Made by a program: the position numbers and the translations under genes
Part shown: piece by piece, positions 34,820 through 43,616 of the stretch
How positions within the stretch are numbered: the first letter of the stretch is position 1
How the letters are laid out: each line of letters starts with the position of its first letter
Assembly (NCBI RefSeq): GCF_016638705.1
Contig: NZ_CP067341.1
Location: 1,615,501 to 1,679,500, forward strand
Direction of reading: 5' to 3'
DNA length: 64,000 bases
DNA from: Lysinibacillus agricola
GTDB taxonomy: Bacteria; Bacillota; Bacilli; Bacillales_A; Planococcaceae
The notes under the pieces: generated by a model
What the model saw: only the letters and a program-made list of their open reading frames with translations
What the model was told of the DNA's origin: nothing
The model's database searches: none

Positions 34820-35785
34820 TGAAGTATTTTGATAATGATTGAATAACTCAAAGCTGATTGTTGCCAATTTTTCTTGTAATAAAGTTGGTTCCAAAATGGT
34901 AATAGATTTACCGTAGGGGAGAAGAAAGTAAGGTACAAAGCTATGAATAGACTCTTTATCAACCTTAAAAAGAGCTTGATTGTCTTTTCGTTCTATTAAA
35001 GCATGACTAAATAACCAATGCTGACATAAATCATCTAGCGCATGTGTATTGCCTTTGATACGGACAGAAATGAGTTTTTCAAGTTGGTTTGAATCAGGTA
35101 AAAGGTCTTTTAGTAAGAAAGAACGTGCTGAAAATCCCAAGGGTCGGTCGAATTTTTTATCTGTTTTGGATAATGATTGAATACGATCGATTCGAAAACT
35201 TCGAATTTCTTCACGCAGATGGCAATAAGCAACTGTGTACCACTTACCTTTCCAATAAACAAGACCATAAGGATCAATACGGCGTGATTGCGGTTCAATT
35301 TCTCTATCTTTATGATAAATAATAAATAAACTATAGCTTTCGGCAACAGCAATTTCTAAATCTTGAAGAATAGATTTTAAGGACGATTCAATAGTAGGAT
35401 GGATGACTTCAAACCCTCTTAAATGGCGATTGATATGATTTAATTGTTCCTCGTTTGTATACATTTTTAATTTAGAAATTGCTTCATCTAACGCTTCACT
35501 AAAGGGATACCCTGCATCTATTGCAAATTTTGCAGCATGAACAAGCGCTTTCTGCTCATCCATATTAAAAAACAAAGGTGCCTTTGTAAACTCATTCAAT
35601 AAACTGTACCCACCATTATGTCCTGCATCTGAAATGATTGGTACTCCACTTGCACACAAAGCATCAATATAGCGGTACACCGTACGGATACTGATTTCTA
35701 ATTCCTCTGCTAGCTCCTTAGCAGTCAATTGTTTCCTCGTTTTGAGGAGCCATAATATAGAAAGCATATTAACCATTTTAGACAT
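34811..35785 (-). CDS. YafY-type HTH and WYL domain transcriptional regulator
   Basis: A 324-residue regulator: HTH_11 at residues 5-58 (LTAKELAEELEISIRTVYRYIDAL), WYL domain at about 150-230 (IDPYGLVYWKGKWYTVAYC, with the W, Y and R triad), and a C-terminal WCX extension. It lies just upstream of the SRPBCC gene on the same strand, a common pairing in Bacillales, and probably regulates it. The upstream 440 bases have no gene. Confidence 0.9.
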   Translation of the reverse strand: MSKMVNMLSILWLLKTRKQLTAKELAEELEISIRTVYRYIDALCASGVPIISDAGHNGGYSLLNEFTKAPLFFNMDEQKALVHAAKFAIDAGYPFSEALDEAISKLKMYTNEEQLNHINRHLRGFEVIHPTIESSLKSILQDLEIAVAESYSLFIIYHKDREIEPQSRRIDPYGLVYWKGKWYTVAYCHLREEIRSFRIDRIQSLSKTDKKFDRPLGFSARSFLLKDLLPDSNQLEKLISVRIKGNTHALDDLCQHWLFSHALIERKDNQALFKVDKESIHSFVPYFLLPYGKSITILEPTLLQEKLATISFELFNHYQNTSLH

Positions 35786-36229
35786 ATATAGTCATTCCCT
35801 TCTCTAAATTCAAATAAGCGCCAAAATACTAAACTTATTGAAAAATTTAATTATAAATGTAAACATATGTTTACCATTTTATTAATCACCTTACAGAGCT
35901 TACTCTGAAGAACATTCTACTTTATTATAAAAAATCCCGCTTCTCTATTAATCATATTCTAATTACACAATCTGGTCCGAATACGGAATAACTCTATTGT
36001 CACTCGATAATTCCCTAATCCACCTTATAATTCAGACGTACTTTTCCTTTCACTATAAACCATTTTTTTAGATAACTATATTCAAAAGGGATAAAGCGTC
36101 ATAACTTTTTTTCAAACATCGCGACTGTATTTTAAATCCACACATGCTTAGAGAATGAAAAGGGAAATTGGATATGTGTACATACAAATGCATCTCAATC
36201 TATTGTTTGCCAATGTCAATCGTAGGGTC
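35786..36229. other. Intergenic region
   Basis: About 440 bases with no open frame of protein character and no strong repeat. The promoter of the minus-strand WYL gene should lie near its left edge. Confidence 0.5.
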
Positions 36230-36415
36230 CAAATTCAGAGAAAGAGTCACAAGATTTTTGTAAAACAAGTTATTTTAGATGCTACAAAGAATCCAAGAAG
36301 CCGATTTGTTTTTACCCTAATTGAAAAAATGTTAATCGTTGCAGGGTTAGTTAAAGAAGTTTCTTATTATTTAAGAAATAACAGGAGAATCATATTTCGT
36401 TGTAGAAATAATTAA
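36230..36415 (+). pseudogene. Possible TetR N-terminal remnant
   Basis: In shifting frames the DNA reads as a TetR HTH: KQVILDAT in one frame, then AGL, SFLLF/YYY and KNKE-like pieces in others. A single frame from 36155 stays open for 86 codons but has no ribosome-binding site. The next gene is a small monooxygenase of a type often regulated by TetR proteins. This reading is tentative. Confidence 0.35.
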
Positions 36416-36441
36416 AGAGTAGCAAAATATAGGAGGACAAT

Positions 36442-36762
36442 ATGAGCAAATTTGGATTGTTTGGCAAGTTTATAGTAAAAGATGGCGAACGTGATACGCT
36501 AGTACATATTTTATTGGAAGCGGCAGAATCAATGAAGAATCTTGATGAATGCGAGATATATCTCGTAAGTGTTTCTGAATACGAATCAAATTCTGTATAT
36601 GTTTATGAAGTGTGGAGTAATGAAAAAGCCCATAAAGCATCTTTATCTCTAGAGGTTACACAAACATTAATAAAGCGTGCAAAACCAATCATTACTGGAA
36701 TGGAGAGAATGAGCACCATGAATATAATGGGCGGGAAGGGCGTTTCACCGAATTCTTATTAA
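36442..36762 (+). CDS. Antibiotic biosynthesis monooxygenase (ABM) family protein
   Basis: A 106-residue ferredoxin-like protein: FGLFGKFIVKDGERDTLVHILLEAAE at the start, VSVSEYESNSVYVYEVWSNE in the middle and LSLEVTQTLI at the end match the ABM/YgiN family of small cofactor-free quinol or heme-type monooxygenases. AGGAGG precedes the ATG and a strong terminator follows, so it is an intact monocistronic gene. Substrate unknown; YgiN-type enzymes act on quinols. Confidence 0.8.
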   Translation: MSKFGLFGKFIVKDGERDTLVHILLEAAESMKNLDECEIYLVSVSEYESNSVYVYEVWSNEKAHKASLSLEVTQTLIKRAKPIITGMERMSTMNIMGGKGVSPNSY

Positions 36763-36789
36763 ACGAAAGAGGACTTTAGTTGAATAAAA

Positions 36790-36814
36790 ATAAGACCACT
36801 CCGTGTGGTCTTAT
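36790..36814 (+). terminator. Terminator of the ABM gene
   Basis: ATAAGACCAC and GTGGTCTTAT are perfect arms around TCCGT. Confidence 0.85.
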
Positions 36815-37003
36815 CCCTGCAGTCATCTGTTGTCGATATTTAATCGTTGCCAGATGGCTGAGTCGTTTTTGAAAACATTGATAGTTGTAAAAATATATAT
36901 AATCTTCAATAACTAATAGAAAGATTGAAAGGCTTAGGAGTTATTCCTAAGCCTTTTTGGAGGTTTTCGATGAAAGAAATGTTATGAAAATAGCTTTGAT
37001 TAT

Positions 37004-37498
37004 TTATGTATTCAAAAAGATTCTTTTGTTGGTGTTCGGTACTCCAAGACTTGGGAGGCCCGCACGAATCGTGACAGGTAAGAGAACAGCCCCTAATAGT
37101 GCAACAGTCGGGGATGGCCAGAAAAACCACGAAATAAACATCATAAACAGACCAATCGTCCAATAAGCGAGTGCAGGTGTTTTAATGATTTTCGTAAAAG
37201 GAGCAATCATGACCTCATTAATACCAGAAGTCATCATCACCCGACTCATGGCGACGATAATAGAAATAATAAGAATGATCGACAACAGCTCTGTAATGGC
37301 ATAAATAAAACTGTTAAAAACACCACTAATGGATGCAGTTAAATCACCTGTAGCAACGATTGCTAGCATGAAGATGCCTAGTACACAAATGAGGGTGGTA
37401 TCGCGACGTTTAACCATAAATCCAATGATAAGGACAATAAAAACAACGTAAATCCAATGGAGAGCTGTGAATTCAATCCCCATACGTTTCCCCCTCAA
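37004..37498 (-). pseudogene. Truncated permease, copy 2 of a duplicated unit
   Basis: The same 5' permease half as at 33190-33684, truncated at the same codon. Up to PALAYWTIGL the proteins are identical; after that they differ (for example ALRAGLPALGVANANKG against TIRAGLPSLGVPNTNKR). The copy is part of the repeated unit 36926-37547. Both copies end in the same place, so the truncation predates the duplication. Confidence 0.8.
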
Positions 37499-37574
37499 AA
37501 TTCGATCTGATTCTATAGAATATGAAGGGGAAAAAAGTTGGTGATGATTTAGAAAAATTTCGACCTAGTCAGAA

Positions 37575-37685
37575 TGACGGATAGAGGAGTCAAAGCGGCG
37601 GAAAGAAGAGACAAGGTGACGGATAGAATCGTCAAAGCGACGGATAGATAAGCCAAAGTCGTGGATAGCCCCGCCATAGCGACGA
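37575..37685. repeat. 21-bp tandem repeat, array 2
   Basis: Units start at 37575, 37596, 37617, 37638, 37659 and 37680, exactly 21 bp apart, with consensus TGACGGATAGAATAGTCAAAG. One frame reads as heptapeptides of the TDRIVKA kind and stays open for about 25 codons. Same family as 14461-14575. Confidence 0.85.
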
Positions 37686-37935
37686 ATTATGAAACAATAT
37701 ATGTGGATTGTACTTTCTGCTACAGCAAGCTGGATTTTTCTAATGAATATAGATTACGATGCAATGGACTCACTATAATAGTAGGAGCTGATAATTGAAA
37801 AAGTATAAATAAAATAATAGAGGTGTAATATGAAAATCGTTATTTCCAGGAAAAATACTTATCGATAAAGGCGGAAGCAGACCACTTGGTACAGACAGAT
37901 TAAACTACTAGTTATACAGGTGGTTCTAATTTTAA
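37686..37935. other. Intergenic, no clear gene
   Basis: A 29-codon frame from 37689 (MKQYMWIVLSATASWIF) has a hydrophobic start but no ribosome-binding site, and is likely a fragment of a lost membrane gene. Confidence 0.4.
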
Positions 37936-37964
37936 TTGACAATGATAATCATTATCGATATTGT
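37936..37964 (+). promoter_or_regulatory. Orphan Fur-type promoter
   Basis: TTGACA (37936-37941) and TATTGT (37959-37964) with 17-bp spacing. The spacer contains a Fur box, GACAATGATAATCATTATC (37938-37956), one base from the 19-bp consensus. No gene follows, only a permease fragment. Confidence 0.75.
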
Positions 37965-38027
37965 GGAAGTAGACTAGAATCCACATGGCCACTTATTCGC
38001 ATTCCAGCGGTTATTTGATTAATTTAT

Positions 38028-38094
38028 GCCAGCATGAAGAAGGTGCCTAATACACAAATGAGTGTGGTGTCGCGACGTTTAACCATATCCAATG
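38028..38094 (-). pseudogene. Permease fragment, copy 3
   Basis: About 67 bases match the part of the duplicated permease around LICVLGIFML (GCGACGTTTAACCAT core) with small indels. No flanks of the unit remain. Confidence 0.7.
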
Positions 38095-38236
38095 CATTTT
38101 ATACATATTTATTGTGAAATGTCCCGAATTCATCCTTATAAGTTGTTATAATGGTTATTTTTAGAAATTTATGTTTTATAAATCCGATATTCTTTTGATA
38201 AATTATTTTATGTAATGAAGTAGAGGTGAACTATAG

Positions 38237-38908
38237 GTGAAGCAAGTGTTGGTAATTAAGAATGAACGGTCTTTAGCGAAGAAAATCGGAAGCGGTCTAA
38301 AGCAAGAAGGCTATTTCATTTTAACACTTCACAATGAAAACAAAGGTTTAAATATAGTATATGAGCAAGATTGGGATATTATCATATTGGATTGGGATTC
38401 GTTAAGTATGTCTGGACCGGAAATTTGTAGACAAATACGGGCTGTTAAAACGACCCCAATAATCATTGTGACCGACAATGTGTCCAGCAAGGATTGCATA
38501 GCAGGATTACAAGCAGGAGCAGATGATTATATAAGAAAACCATTTGTGAAAGAAGAATTAGTAGCAAGGATAGAAGTTATTTTAAGAAGAGGGGACTGTA
38601 TCCAGCCAATCGAGACTGATTACTTTCGGTTTAAAGATCTCTTCGTGGATGCATCCAGCAATATTGTGACAAAAGGTGGCGAAAATCTCCCGCTTACTAA
38701 GCGCGAGTATGACTTACTTGTATTTTTGATCAAGAATAAAAATACAATATTGAGCCGTGAAATGCTTTTGAATCAGGTTTGGGGATATGACGTAGCAGTC
38801 AATCCAAATGTAGTGGATTTATATATTGGGTATTTAAGAAAAAAGCTAAAGTGCGAGAAGAAAGACAGATATATTCAAACAATCCATGGCAGGGGCTATT
38901 CAATGTGA
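38237..38908 (+). CDS. Atypical OmpR-family response regulator
   Basis: A 223-residue regulator with GTG start (AGAGGTGA upstream). The receiver keeps D52 (ILDWDSLSM), the switch threonine (IVTDN) and the KPF lysine, but the acidic pair that binds magnesium is replaced by K8-N9 (VIKNER where VDDE is usual). The winged helix is normal, ending in TIHGRGYSM. No histidine kinase is adjacent, so this is an orphan that may work without phosphorylation. A terminator follows. The siderophore transporter operon starts 400 bases downstream; a link is possible but not shown. Confidence 0.85.
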   Translation: MKQVLVIKNERSLAKKIGSGLKQEGYFILTLHNENKGLNIVYEQDWDIIILDWDSLSMSGPEICRQIRAVKTTPIIIVTDNVSSKDCIAGLQAGADDYIRKPFVKEELVARIEVILRRGDCIQPIETDYFRFKDLFVDASSNIVTKGGENLPLTKREYDLLVFLIKNKNTILSREMLLNQVWGYDVAVNPNVVDLYIGYLRKKLKCEKKDRYIQTIHGRGYSM

Positions 38909-38968
38909 ATAGTAAAAATAAGATAATAGGTCAAGTACAGTTTGTCACAGTATTTGAACATAATCGAA

Positions 38969-39015
38969 AAAAAACGAGTAAAAACGGTTTCAACCAAGTT
39001 TTGCTCGTTTTTTTG
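38969..39015 (+). terminator. Terminator of the response regulator gene
   Basis: AAAACGAG and CTCGTTTT arms with an inner AAAAC/GTTTT pair, followed by a T run. Confidence 0.75.
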
Positions 39016-39202
39016 TTCTATTAAATCTGATAACCAAACAGTTTCTGGAAGATATTGAAGAGACGGAAACTATAAAAAGAATACTTCACGTATTACTTTT
39101 TTGTAGCCAATCTATGCTTGAAAGCAACTTTCTTTATAAAGTTATATCTTTCACAAGATTTTCACAGAATTAAAAACTATACTAATTCACAGAACAACCA
39201 AA

Positions 39203-39217
39203 TGAAAATGATTATCA
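39203..39217 (+). promoter_or_regulatory. Fur box of the siderophore transporter operon
   Basis: TGAAAATGATTATCA matches the 7-1-7 Fur consensus TGATAATNATTATCA at all but one position. It lies about 90 bases before the binding-protein start codon. Confidence 0.85.
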
Positions 39218-39304
39218 ATAGCAATTGAAATGGTTAGCAATTATTATCCAATTCAATCTCTAGACTTCATCGTTTTCAAAATAAATTACATAAGGAGTAT
39301 ATGT

Positions 39305-40336
39305 ATGAAGAAATCTATGTTTTTAAAATTAGTTGGAATTATGGCAGTTTTAACTTTAATGTTAGCAGCTTGCTCAAGTAATAAAACTAATGAAGAGTCA
39401 AAGTCTAATAAAGATAATGGAAGTGAAGAGGTTGCTAAGTCTACGACAGTTGAAATCACTGATGCCCATGGAACTGTTACTGTTCCTGTAAATCCAAAGA
39501 ATGTAGTTGCTTTGGATAATAGAACTTTTGAAACTTTAGCTGATTGGAAAATTGATTTAGTAGCTGTTCCAAAGGATGTAATGCCTGCGGATTCACCATA
39601 TGTAAAGGACGATTCAGTCAAAAATATTGGAAATCACCGCGAACCAAATCTTGAAATTATTGCAGCTGCAGACCCTGAACTTGTAATCGTCGGTCAAAGA
39701 TTTGCTGGCTATTACGAAGAAATCAAAAAATTAGTGCCAAATGCAGTTGTTATTGATCTTAATGTAGATATTTCCGAGGAAGCTGCTACGCCTGGGGAAA
39801 ACTTAGTAAATGGACTTAAAAATTCTACAATTGCTTTAGGAAAAATTTTCGATAAAAATGAAGAAGCTAAACAAGTGGTAGCTGATTTTGATAAAGTTAT
39901 CGAAAATGCTAAATCTGCTTATAATGGAACAGATAAAGTGATGAGTGTTATCGTTGGTGGTGGGGATATTGGTTTCTCAGCTCCGCATTCTGGACGTGTT
40001 TGGGGACCGATGTATGAAATTTTCGGTTGGGCTCCAGCATTAGAAGTTGCCGATTCTACTTCAGATCATAAAGGTGATGAAGTTTCTGTTGAAGCTATTG
40101 CAGAAAGTAATCCTGATTGGCTTTTCGTATTAGATCGTGATGCTGCAATATCTGGTGAAGAAGATTCAGTTCCTGCTCAGGATGTTATTGCTAACGCACC
40201 TGCTCTTCAAAAAACAACTGCTGTTTCTAAAAAACATATTGTTTATGCACCAGCAGATACTTACACAAATGAATCAATTCAGACTTATATAGAGTTGTTT
40301 GAAAACCTTGCAAATACTTTAGCTAAAGCTAAGTAG
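39305..40336 (+). CDS. Iron-siderophore ABC transporter substrate-binding lipoprotein
   Basis: About 343 residues. A signal peptide with lipobox LAACSS anchors it outside the membrane; then the periplasmic-binding FecB/YclQ-like fold begins (TVEITDAHGTVTVPVNPKN), with the typical VVALDNRTFETLADW and NPDWLFVLDRD segments. I use the ATG at 39305, with AAGGAG upstream; the frame opens earlier at 39230. It should capture a ferric siderophore, of petrobactin or catecholate type by family. The Fur box at 39203-39217 controls the four-gene operon. Confidence 0.9.
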   Translation: MKKSMFLKLVGIMAVLTLMLAACSSNKTNEESKSNKDNGSEEVAKSTTVEITDAHGTVTVPVNPKNVVALDNRTFETLADWKIDLVAVPKDVMPADSPYVKDDSVKNIGNHREPNLEIIAAADPELVIVGQRFAGYYEEIKKLVPNAVVIDLNVDISEEAATPGENLVNGLKNSTIALGKIFDKNEEAKQVVADFDKVIENAKSAYNGTDKVMSVIVGGGDIGFSAPHSGRVWGPMYEIFGWAPALEVADSTSDHKGDEVSVEAIAESNPDWLFVLDRDAAISGEEDSVPAQDVIANAPALQKTTAVSKKHIVYAPADTYTNESIQTYIELFENLANTLAKAK

Positions 40337-40355
40337 TGTAAAGGAGTATAAAATA

Positions 40356-41372
40356 GTGCTGAAAAATGTAACTTCTAGGGTTGAGATAAATTCTCAACCC
40401 CAGTTTTATAACTACAATAAGATATGGACAAAACCTTTTATATTAGCGATTATAGTTGTTATTATTTTAGGCATTATATCACTGTTTACTGGAGTGTATG
40501 ATATACGTGGACATGAGGATGGCATGGAGATGTTTTTCATAACTCGTGTTCCGAGAACAGCTGCACTAATGCTTACTGGAGCTGCCATGTCAATGGCAGG
40601 ACTCGTAATGCAACTGATCACACAGAATCGTTTTGTTGAACCTACTACAACAGGAACTATTGAATGGTCAGGATTAGGGCTGCTTTTTGTTTATTTATTA
40701 TTTCCTGCCCCGACTTTAGTTCTAAGAATGACTGGTGCAATCATTTTTTCTTTTATAGGAACTATGATTTTCTTTTTATTTTTAAGAAGAGTTAAACTTC
40801 GTTCGTCTTTAATTGTCCCGATTATTGGATTGATGCTTGGAGCAGTCATTTCTGCAGTGTCCACTTTTATGGGACTCTTTTTTCAAATGACGCAAAGTAT
40901 TGAAACTTGGTTTGTAGGTTCTTTTGCGGCTGTTCAGGTGGGAAGATATGAATATTTATGGCTAATTGTTATCGTTACTTTGCTTATTTTTCTTTATGCT
41001 AATAGATTGACTTTAGCTGGACTAGGAGAAGATGTCGCAACAAGCCTTGGCGTTAATTACAACAGGATTGTTCTTTTTGGGACTGTTCTCATTTCTTTTG
41101 CAGTTGGAATTGTTGCAGCTGTTATTGGAAACTTACCTTTCTTGGGTTTAATTGTCCCAAACATTGTTTCAATGTTTAGAGGCGATGATCTTAGGAGTAA
41201 TTTACCTTGGGTATGTTTGATAGGAATGGGGACTATAACTGCCTGTGACATAATTTCTCGAACAATTATAATGCCTTTTGAAGTACCTGTTTCTTTAATA
41301 CTTGGAACAGTGGGGTCAGTCGTGTTTATTACCATTTTATTGAGACAAAGAAAACCAAGGAGGCACCGATGA
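40356..41372 (+). CDS. Iron-siderophore ABC transporter permease
   Basis: A 338-residue FecCD-family permease with GTG start and AAAGGAG upstream. About nine or ten membrane spans; GAAMSMAGLVMQLITQNRFVEP-type loop near residue 70, GLGEDVATSLGV near residue 225 and the PFLGLIVPNIV coupling segment near residue 260 are family hallmarks. It pairs with the second permease to form the transmembrane channel (YclN-like position). Confidence 0.9.
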   Translation: MLKNVTSRVEINSQPQFYNYNKIWTKPFILAIIVVIILGIISLFTGVYDIRGHEDGMEMFFITRVPRTAALMLTGAAMSMAGLVMQLITQNRFVEPTTTGTIEWSGLGLLFVYLLFPAPTLVLRMTGAIIFSFIGTMIFFLFLRRVKLRSSLIVPIIGLMLGAVISAVSTFMGLFFQMTQSIETWFVGSFAAVQVGRYEYLWLIVIVTLLIFLYANRLTLAGLGEDVATSLGVNYNRIVLFGTVLISFAVGIVAAVIGNLPFLGLIVPNIVSMFRGDDLRSNLPWVCLIGMGTITACDIISRTIIMPFEVPVSLILGTVGSVVFITILLRQRKPRRHR

Positions 41373-42433
41373 ACACATTGGAATATAGAAATAAAGAAAA
41401 TGTCGAAATCGATTCTAGCCTTCATAATGAAAAGAGATCAGCTAGGGCTTTTCGTTCTAAGAAGGAAGAAAGACGTTATTGGATTTTGCTAATAACATTG
41501 ATTGCTTTGGGCATCCTTTCTTCATATGGACTTTTAGTTTATAACAATCCAGTTCCAGTAGATTCACCTTCTTTTATCCCAGTTGTTATGAGAAGGATAG
41601 TAGCTCTTGTTGCAATGATTATTGCTGCAGTTTGTCAGAGCTTGTCGACGGTTGCTTTCCAAACGATTACGAATAATAGGATTATCACTCCTTCGCTTTT
41701 AGGTTTCGAAGCACTTTACTCAACAATTCATACTAGTACAATATTTTTCTTTGGTGCTAGTGCGTTGATAAATTTTACTGGGATTGGATCATTTTTATTT
41801 CAAGTTGTTGTTATGGTCTTGATGAGTTTGATCCTTTATGGATGGCTACTTTCTGGTAAATACGGGAATTTACAACTTATGCTTTTAGTTGGAATTATTA
41901 TGGGCACTGGGCTAAATTCTGTGTCAACTTTCATGAGAAGACTACTTGCGCCTTCTGAATTTGATATTTTACAGGCAAGATTGTTTGGTTCTGTGAACAA
42001 TGCAGATTCTGCATATTTTCCTATTGTAATTCCTATCGTAATAATTGTAGCAATATTACTTCTTGCTCATTCTAAGAATCTAAATATATTGTCACTAGGA
42101 AAGGATGTTGCTACTTCTTTTGGAGTTAAATATCAATCTAGTGTAATTTATACGCTTGTCTTAGTTGCTATTTTGATGTCAATTTCAACAGCTTTGATTG
42201 GACCACTTACTTTCTATGGCTTTTTAGTAGCAACTTTGAGCTATCAGGCAGCGTCCACTTATGATCATAGATATATTTTTCCAATGGCTCTTGCTATAGG
42301 ATTTTTGATAATTACGAGTGCATACTTTTTGATGTATCATGTATTCCATGCTCAAGGTGTAGTTTCAGTTATTATCGAATTATTTGGTGGAATAATATTT
42401 TTAACTGTAGTTTTAAGGAAGAGGGCTTTATGA
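41369..42433 (+). CDS. Iron-siderophore ABC transporter permease
   Basis: A 354-residue FecCD-family permease (YclO-like position) with a basic N-terminal extension of about 35 residues before the first span. SLGKDVATSFGV near residue 245 and LTFYGFLVATLSY near residue 280 correspond to the motifs in its partner. It overlaps both neighbours by 4 bases (ATGA), so the operon is tightly coupled. Confidence 0.9.
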   Translation: MNTLEYRNKENVEIDSSLHNEKRSARAFRSKKEERRYWILLITLIALGILSSYGLLVYNNPVPVDSPSFIPVVMRRIVALVAMIIAAVCQSLSTVAFQTITNNRIITPSLLGFEALYSTIHTSTIFFFGASALINFTGIGSFLFQVVVMVLMSLILYGWLLSGKYGNLQLMLLVGIIMGTGLNSVSTFMRRLLAPSEFDILQARLFGSVNNADSAYFPIVIPIVIIVAILLLAHSKNLNILSLGKDVATSFGVKYQSSVIYTLVLVAILMSISTALIGPLTFYGFLVATLSYQAASTYDHRYIFPMALAIGFLIITSAYFLMYHVFHAQGVVSVIIELFGGIIFLTVVLRKRAL

Positions 42434-43182
42434 TAAAAATTGATAATGTTAAAAAGTTCTATACTGATAAGGTAAAAATAGGACCTTTGAATATTGAAAT
42501 ACCAAAAGCGGGTTTTACTTCTTTAATTGGCCCAAATGGCGCTGGAAAGTCTACGACACTTTTGATGATTGGAAGACTTTTGGATATGGAGGAAGGTCAA
42601 ATTCAAGTAGCAAATATGGATGTTTCTGGATCTAAATCCAAAGACTTAGCAAAAATTTTGACTATATTGCGACAAGAAAATCATTTTGTAACTAGGCTTA
42701 CTATTAGACAACTAGTTGGATTTGGACGATTTCCTTATTCAAAGGGAAGATTAACTAAAGAAGATGAGGCTATTATTTCTAAATATATCGATTTTTTAGA
42801 CTTGACTGATTTAGAAGATCGATATTTAGATGAGCTTTCAGGTGGTCAAAGACAAAGGGCATATGTAGCAATGGTTTTATGCCAAGAGACTGAATATGTA
42901 CTTTTGGACGAGCCTCTGAACAATCTTGATGTTGCTCGTTCTGTTCAAATGATGGAGCATTTGAGACGTGCTGCTAATGAATTTGGAAGAACAATTCTGA
43001 CTGTTATGCATGATATAAATTTTGCAGCCAAATATTCTGATAGAATTTGTGCTATGAAAGATGGACAAATTGCCGCTTTTGGAACAGTAGAAGAGGTTAT
43101 GGATTCGAAAATTTTGACAGATATTTTCGAAACAAAAATAGAAATTATCGAAGGTCCTTATGGGCCACTCGCTGTTTATTAG
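42430..43182 (+). CDS. Iron-siderophore ABC transporter ATP-binding protein
   Basis: A 250-residue ATPase of the FepC/YclP type. Walker A GPNGAGKST near residue 36, signature LSGGQRQRAYVAM near residue 137, Walker B YVLLDEPLNNLD, H-loop MHDINFA. It ends the operon, and a hairpin with a T run follows at 43252-43282. Together with the permeases and binding lipoprotein it forms a complete Fur-regulated ferric-siderophore importer. Confidence 0.95.
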   Translation: MIKIDNVKKFYTDKVKIGPLNIEIPKAGFTSLIGPNGAGKSTTLLMIGRLLDMEEGQIQVANMDVSGSKSKDLAKILTILRQENHFVTRLTIRQLVGFGRFPYSKGRLTKEDEAIISKYIDFLDLTDLEDRYLDELSGGQRQRAYVAMVLCQETEYVLLDEPLNNLDVARSVQMMEHLRRAANEFGRTILTVMHDINFAAKYSDRICAMKDGQIAAFGTVEEVMDSKILTDIFETKIEIIEGPYGPLAVY

Positions 43183-43251
43183 TTACGAAATTTTAAAATT
43201 AAATTATTTACTGTAGCTGCATAGATCATAACAGCTACTCTAGTTGAAGTT

Positions 43252-43282
43252 GCTGCCTGTATTTTACAGGCGGTAGCTTTTT
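43252..43282 (+). terminator. Terminator of the siderophore operon
   Basis: GCTGCCTGTA pairs with TACAGGCGGTAGC with a three-base bulge, followed by TTTTTC. Confidence 0.65.
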
Positions 43283-43303
43283 CAAATACCGTTGCTCACG
43301 ATA

Positions 43304-43561
43304 ATGATTGAAGTATGTCATAACGAGAAATTTAGTGATCTTAATGACCGTGGTCAAGAAATACTCAATCTATTTGATACAATTGAACCTAAACTAAATG
43401 AAGTTCTTGAGTTAGTTGAACAACAGAAAGATAAATATACATATCTCAATGAGAATAGTATCATCTGGCATTTTCTATTTTATAAAAAAATAGTGTTATA
43501 TGGTAAGGAAGATAAAAAATATTTTTTTACTGCTAATCATCGAGGTGTTTTCTATAGGTAG
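43304..43561 (+). CDS. Hypothetical protein, 85 residues
   Basis: A small acidic, mainly helical protein (LNDRGQEILNLFDTIEPKLNEVLELVEQQ is interrupted only by turns) with an aromatic C-terminus. I do not recognise it. The ATG at 43304 has no good ribosome-binding site, so it may be the tail of a lost gene, but it ends before a strong bidirectional terminator. Confidence 0.4.
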   Translation: MIEVCHNEKFSDLNDRGQEILNLFDTIEPKLNEVLELVEQQKDKYTYLNENSIIWHFLFYKKIVLYGKEDKKYFFTANHRGVFYR

Positions 43562-43563
43562 TT

Positions 43564-43597
43564 AAAGAGAATTTCAAAATTATTTGAAATTCTCTTT
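43564..43597. terminator. Bidirectional terminator
   Basis: AAAGAGAATTTCAAA and TTTGAAATTCTCTTT are perfect 15-bp arms around ATTA, between the small ORF and the convergent beta-lactamase gene. Confidence 0.9.
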
Positions 43598-43616
43598 TTA
43601 ATCTTATATAGCTTAT

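Noticed and set aside
36155..36415. An 86-codon open frame upstream of the ABM gene
   Set aside because: No ribosome-binding site; the DNA makes more sense as a frameshifted TetR remnant.
37575..37685. CRISPR array
   Set aside because: Units abut with no unique spacers and no cas genes are nearby; these are simple tandem repeats.
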